A DNA stretch of 64,000 bases. Origin: Desulfobacula sp. GTDB lineage: Bacteria; Desulfobacterota; Desulfobacteria; Desulfobacterales; Desulfobacteraceae. Location of the stretch: positions 1 through 64,000 of the forward strand of contig JAMPXP010000003.1 of assembly GCA_023701135.1 (NCBI GenBank). Reading direction: 5' to 3'. Position numbers and translations under genes: made by a program. Shown one piece after another: positions 61,258 to 64,000 of this stretch (positions within the stretch are counted from its first letter, which is position 1; the number at the start of each line of letters is the position of its first letter). The notes below the pieces were generated by a model. That model saw only the letters and a program-made list of their open reading frames with translations. It did not search any database and was not told the DNA's origin.

Positions 61258-63313
61258 TATTCTTCTGAACGATAAGGACAACCCCATCAGGAGAATCCTT
61301 ATCGTGGATGATGAAATAAGCGTTCGGATGATTTTGATCAAGGCGCTTACAAAGACCGGGTTCTACTGCCGGGAGGCTGAAACCGGAGAAGCGGCAATGA
61401 CCCTGGTTCAGGCTGAACCCTTTGATCTTGTGATTTCAGATATTTCCATGCCGGGAATGGATGGTATAGAGCTTCTCAAAAAAGTTAAGTCCATTCATCC
61501 TGAAATGGATTTTATCATTATGACCGGATATGCTTCGGATTATTCCTATGTCGATATTATGGATGCCGGAGCTGCGGACTATATGACAAAGCCTTTTAGC
61601 ATGAATTCCGCCTTGGCAAGAATCAACAGGATTGGGAGAGAGAAAAAAAATATTATTAATCTCAGGAGAATGAACCAGGAACTTTGCATGGCCATAGAAA
61701 GGGCCAATATCCTTGCAAGAGAAGCAAAGGAGGCATCCAAGGCCAAGACTTTTTTCCTTGCCAGCATGAGTCATGAAATCCGGACACCCTTAAACGGAAT
61801 TGTCGGTTATACTGACATGCTTTTAGATACACCCTTGAACGAAGAACAAAAATCTTTTTTAAAAAATGCAAGATTTTCATGCGAAACACTTTTATCCGTT
61901 GTCAATGATATCCTTGATTTTTCTAAGGTTGAGGCGGGCAAACTGAGTTTTGAGCAGATTGGGTTTGATCCTGAGGTGTTGTGTTTTGATGTTATTGATG
62001 CGGTTCGAACCAAGATTGACGAATCAAAGGTTGAACTGCTCTGCAGGGTTGCCGACAGTGTCCCGGGCCAAGTCATGGGAGATCCTCACAGGTTTCGTCA
62101 GGTATTGCTCAATCTTTTAAGCAACGCCATTAAATTCACTAGCAAAGGATACATTAAAATCTGTTTGGATTCCGAACAGGTGGATGACGATGGCATCAAA
62201 TTGATCGTCACTGTGATTGATACGGGAATCGGTGTTTCAAAAGATGAACTGGAAAGAATATTCAGGCCCTTTATCCAATCTGAAAATGACATTACTCACC
62301 GTTATGGAGGAACCGGCCTTGGGCTTGCCATCAGCCGGAATATTGCCCAAAAGATGGGGGGGGATGTCTGGGCGGAAAGCAAAATCAACAAAGGCTCGAC
62401 TTTTTATTTTACAGCCTGTTACAGAGCTGCAGAAAATATAAAGGCAAAACGGATCAGGACTGCCCGGTTGAATGGGAAAAAGGTTCTGATTTCAACGACT
62501 TCGGATGAAACTCATCAAATATTATACCATGAACTGGGGCTTGCAGGTATGGACGTCACCCATATCGATTTACCAGACCTTATACCCGAGTTGAAAAAAA
62601 AATCTGGGAAGAGATTTGATATTGCCATCATTGATTTCGGTAAAACTATAAAAGTTTCAATTCATGATTTCAACAGCAAGATTGCCAACCTTCATCCCCG
62701 CGAGTATCCATTTGATTTCATCGCCTGCTCCATACCTGTTCCGGGAATTGCCGACAGTTTCAGTAAAGCCGGCTTCAAAGGTTATCTGCCGACCCCGGTA
62801 TCAAAAAATAAATTATTTCAAATGCTTGCTTATATCCTGGGAATGGAGAATGAAAAAGCGATTGATTTAGATTGTTCTGCCGGAATTATGACCAGTCACC
62901 GGCTGTCTGAAAATAAAAAATATATGGCATCCATCCTGCTGGTTGAAGATAATCCCGTTAATCAGAAAATGACGGATCTGATGCTGTCCAAAGCCGGTTA
63001 TAGGATTGATATTGCCGCCGACGGCAGGGAAGCAGTTTATAAATACACAGCTCAACCCGATGCCTATGATTTGATTTTTATGGATATCAATATGCCAGCC
63101 ATGGACGGATTTCAGGCAACACGGCTGATCCGTTCCTTTGAAGAAAAAAATATGGATCTCCCAAAGATTCCCATCCTTGCGCTGACAGCCAATGTTTTGG
63201 ATGATTTTAAGATTAAATGTGATGAAGCAGGGATGGATGGCTTTCTCACCAAACCCATTAAAAGGGAGCTTGTTTTTCAGGCCATTCAGCAATGGGCCGG
63301 AAAAAGAAAATGA
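61250..63313 (+). CDS. Hybrid sensor kinase: REC-HisKA-HATPase-(degenerate REC)-REC
   Basis: 687 residues from the ATG at 61250, with AAAGGG just before it, overlapping efp by 8 bases. Order: receiver domain (about 12-128, phospho-acceptor D64 in ISDISMPGMDG), HisKA (about 165-235, H175 in ASMSHEIRTPLNG), HATPase (about 270-405, N box DPHRFRQVLLNLLSNAIKF, G boxes), a linker about 420-545 that resembles a decayed receiver, and a C-terminal receiver (about 553-685, LIFMDINMPAMDG). There is no membrane segment, so it is cytosolic and probably takes input through the first receiver. Coupling of a kinase to efp is unusual. Confidence 0.92.
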   Translation: MPDILLNDKDNPIRRILIVDDEISVRMILIKALTKTGFYCREAETGEAAMTLVQAEPFDLVISDISMPGMDGIELLKKVKSIHPEMDFIIMTGYASDYSYVDIMDAGAADYMTKPFSMNSALARINRIGREKKNIINLRRMNQELCMAIERANILAREAKEASKAKTFFLASMSHEIRTPLNGIVGYTDMLLDTPLNEEQKSFLKNARFSCETLLSVVNDILDFSKVEAGKLSFEQIGFDPEVLCFDVIDAVRTKIDESKVELLCRVADSVPGQVMGDPHRFRQVLLNLLSNAIKFTSKGYIKICLDSEQVDDDGIKLIVTVIDTGIGVSKDELERIFRPFIQSENDITHRYGGTGLGLAISRNIAQKMGGDVWAESKINKGSTFYFTACYRAAENIKAKRIRTARLNGKKVLISTTSDETHQILYHELGLAGMDVTHIDLPDLIPELKKKSGKRFDIAIIDFGKTIKVSIHDFNSKIANLHPREYPFDFIACSIPVPGIADSFSKAGFKGYLPTPVSKNKLFQMLAYILGMENEKAIDLDCSAGIMTSHRLSENKKYMASILLVEDNPVNQKMTDLMLSKAGYRIDIAADGREAVYKYTAQPDAYDLIFMDINMPAMDGFQATRLIRSFEEKNMDLPKIPILALTANVLDDFKIKCDEAGMDGFLTKPIKRELVFQAIQQWAGKRK

Positions 63314-63319
63314 TTCCTT

Positions 63320-64000
63320 TTATTGATATTCTTTAAAGGCGCATTCCCGGTTCGGGCATTTCAGGAATTTTCCTTCCTTTTTGCTTTCTTTTTCAATAAG
63401 ATATGGGTTACCACATTCAGGGCAGGCCTTATTCTCCGGTTTATCCCAGGAAGCAAATTTACAATCCGGATAGGTTGAGCATCCATAAAACGTTTTCCCG
63501 CGCTTAGATTTTTTTTCAACGATATGTCCTGAACATCCTTTTTCAGGACATTTAACCCCAGTATCGACAAGGCTCTGTTCTCCATTGATGGATTCCGTGT
63601 GTTTGCAGTCGGGATATCCGGTACAGGCCAGGAAAGGGCCGAACCGGCCTTCTTTTTGAACCATGGGTTTTCCGCATTTGATGCAATCTTTTACCTTTGT
63701 GTGATCTATTATTTTTTCCTGAATGAAAATATTGCCTTTCTCATCCCTTAGATAATTACTGGTAAAAGAGCAGTCGGGATATCCGGTACAGGCCAGGAAA
63801 TGTCCGTTCCGGCCGATTTTGATATTTAATTGTTTACCGCAGACCGGACACATAAGATGTGTATCTATTCCAACCCCCTTAACGCTGACCATCTGCTTAC
63901 CGGCCATATCCAGATTTTTCTTAAAGGAGGTATAAAAATCTTTTAACAACTGGACTTCTTCCATTTTGCCGCTTTCAACATCATCCAGGTTGTTTTCCAT
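63320..64000 (-). CDS. topA: DNA topoisomerase I, C-terminal part (cut by window edge)
   Basis: 226 residues, open to the right edge, so the 5' part lies beyond the window. The first residues (NNLDDVESGKMEEVQLLKDFY) match the end of the TopA catalytic core. Then come several zinc-ribbon repeats of the form CPVCGKQ...CTGYPDC, CIKCGKP...CTGYPDC, CPEKGC...CSTYPDC and CPECGNP...CPNREC, i.e. four four-Cys ribbons. TopA relaxes negative supercoils; the ribbons bind single-stranded DNA and RNA polymerase. It converges with the hybrid kinase gene. Confidence 0.95.
   Translation of the reverse strand: MENNLDDVESGKMEEVQLLKDFYTSFKKNLDMAGKQMVSVKGVGIDTHLMCPVCGKQLNIKIGRNGHFLACTGYPDCSFTSNYLRDEKGNIFIQEKIIDHTKVKDCIKCGKPMVQKEGRFGPFLACTGYPDCKHTESINGEQSLVDTGVKCPEKGCSGHIVEKKSKRGKTFYGCSTYPDCKFASWDKPENKACPECGNPYLIEKESKKEGKFLKCPNRECAFKEYQ

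Noticed and set aside
1..64000. tRNA, rRNA, CRISPR arrays or prophage
   Set aside because: Intergenic gaps were read on both strands; no cloverleaf, rRNA motif, regular spacer-repeat pattern or phage gene was found.

Overview
The window reads as a chromosomal segment of a Desulfobacterales-type (Desulfobacterota) Gram-negative bacterium. This is inferred from the style of the protein sequences and from the mix of LptE, AsmA and Prc-type envelope genes, several c-di-GMP domains and a beta-lysine-type cluster; no rRNA or tRNA is present to confirm it. Most of the sequence is core housekeeping DNA in tightly packed operons with 4-base ATGA/GTGA overlaps. No phage, CRISPR array or complete insertion sequence was seen; the only mobile DNA is the first 31 codons of an IS630-type transposase cut by the left edge.

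Layout. 1-13857 is read leftwards: pdxA, uvrA, argC, an M23 peptidase, secA, clpS, clpA, aat, lgt, fxsA and a nitroreductase. clpS, clpA and aat together form a bacterial N-degron module. A 494-base A+T-rich gap separates pdxA from a divergent dnaA-family gene (TTG start) and a GlcD-type oxidase, both read rightwards. 17171-22885 is the leftward rpsF-rpsR-DUF2232-rplI-dnaB-hflX operon with a good promoter, a structured leader and a hairpin before dnaB. 22954-26433 holds a PilZ-like/cNMP-binding/kinase protein whose catalytic Asp is missing, and a GAF/HD-GYP protein. leuS-lptE converge on rpsT at a perfect 14-bp hairpin; murJ, an FtsB-like gene and a small repeat-like gene follow.

34355-40003 is the most unusual block: a lysine 2,3-aminomutase, two Ddl-like ATP-grasp ligases and a 754-residue GNAT-deacetylase-GNAT fusion in one operon with its own promoter. 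It looks like an uncharacterised beta-lysine conjugation/acetylation pathway. A stress-like group follows (two small Cys-rich proteins, UspA, an Hsp20-like protein, dodecin behind a near-consensus promoter). 42302-47118 is trpE-G-D-C-F, read leftwards, preceded by a leader peptide with five Trp codons and an attenuator-like U-tract hairpin; trpB and trpA are absent.

47358-60527 is a leftward run: guaA, a coiled-coil membrane protein, a SidJ-like kinase-fold protein, a small Cys-rich protein, an IMPase, rbgA, a Prc-type protease, an AsmA-like protein, recX, a half-length asparaginase and a PilZ protein with a candidate sigma-54 promoter and an upstream 21-base palindrome. efp and a REC-HisKA-HATPase-REC hybrid kinase run rightwards, and the 3' part of topA ends the window.

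Alternative start sites were decided by Shine-Dalgarno spacing where the sequence allowed (secA, DUF2232, trpC, trpG, ctp, guaA, efp, the UspA gene, the hybrid kinase). Promoters were judged by eye and none is experimentally supported.
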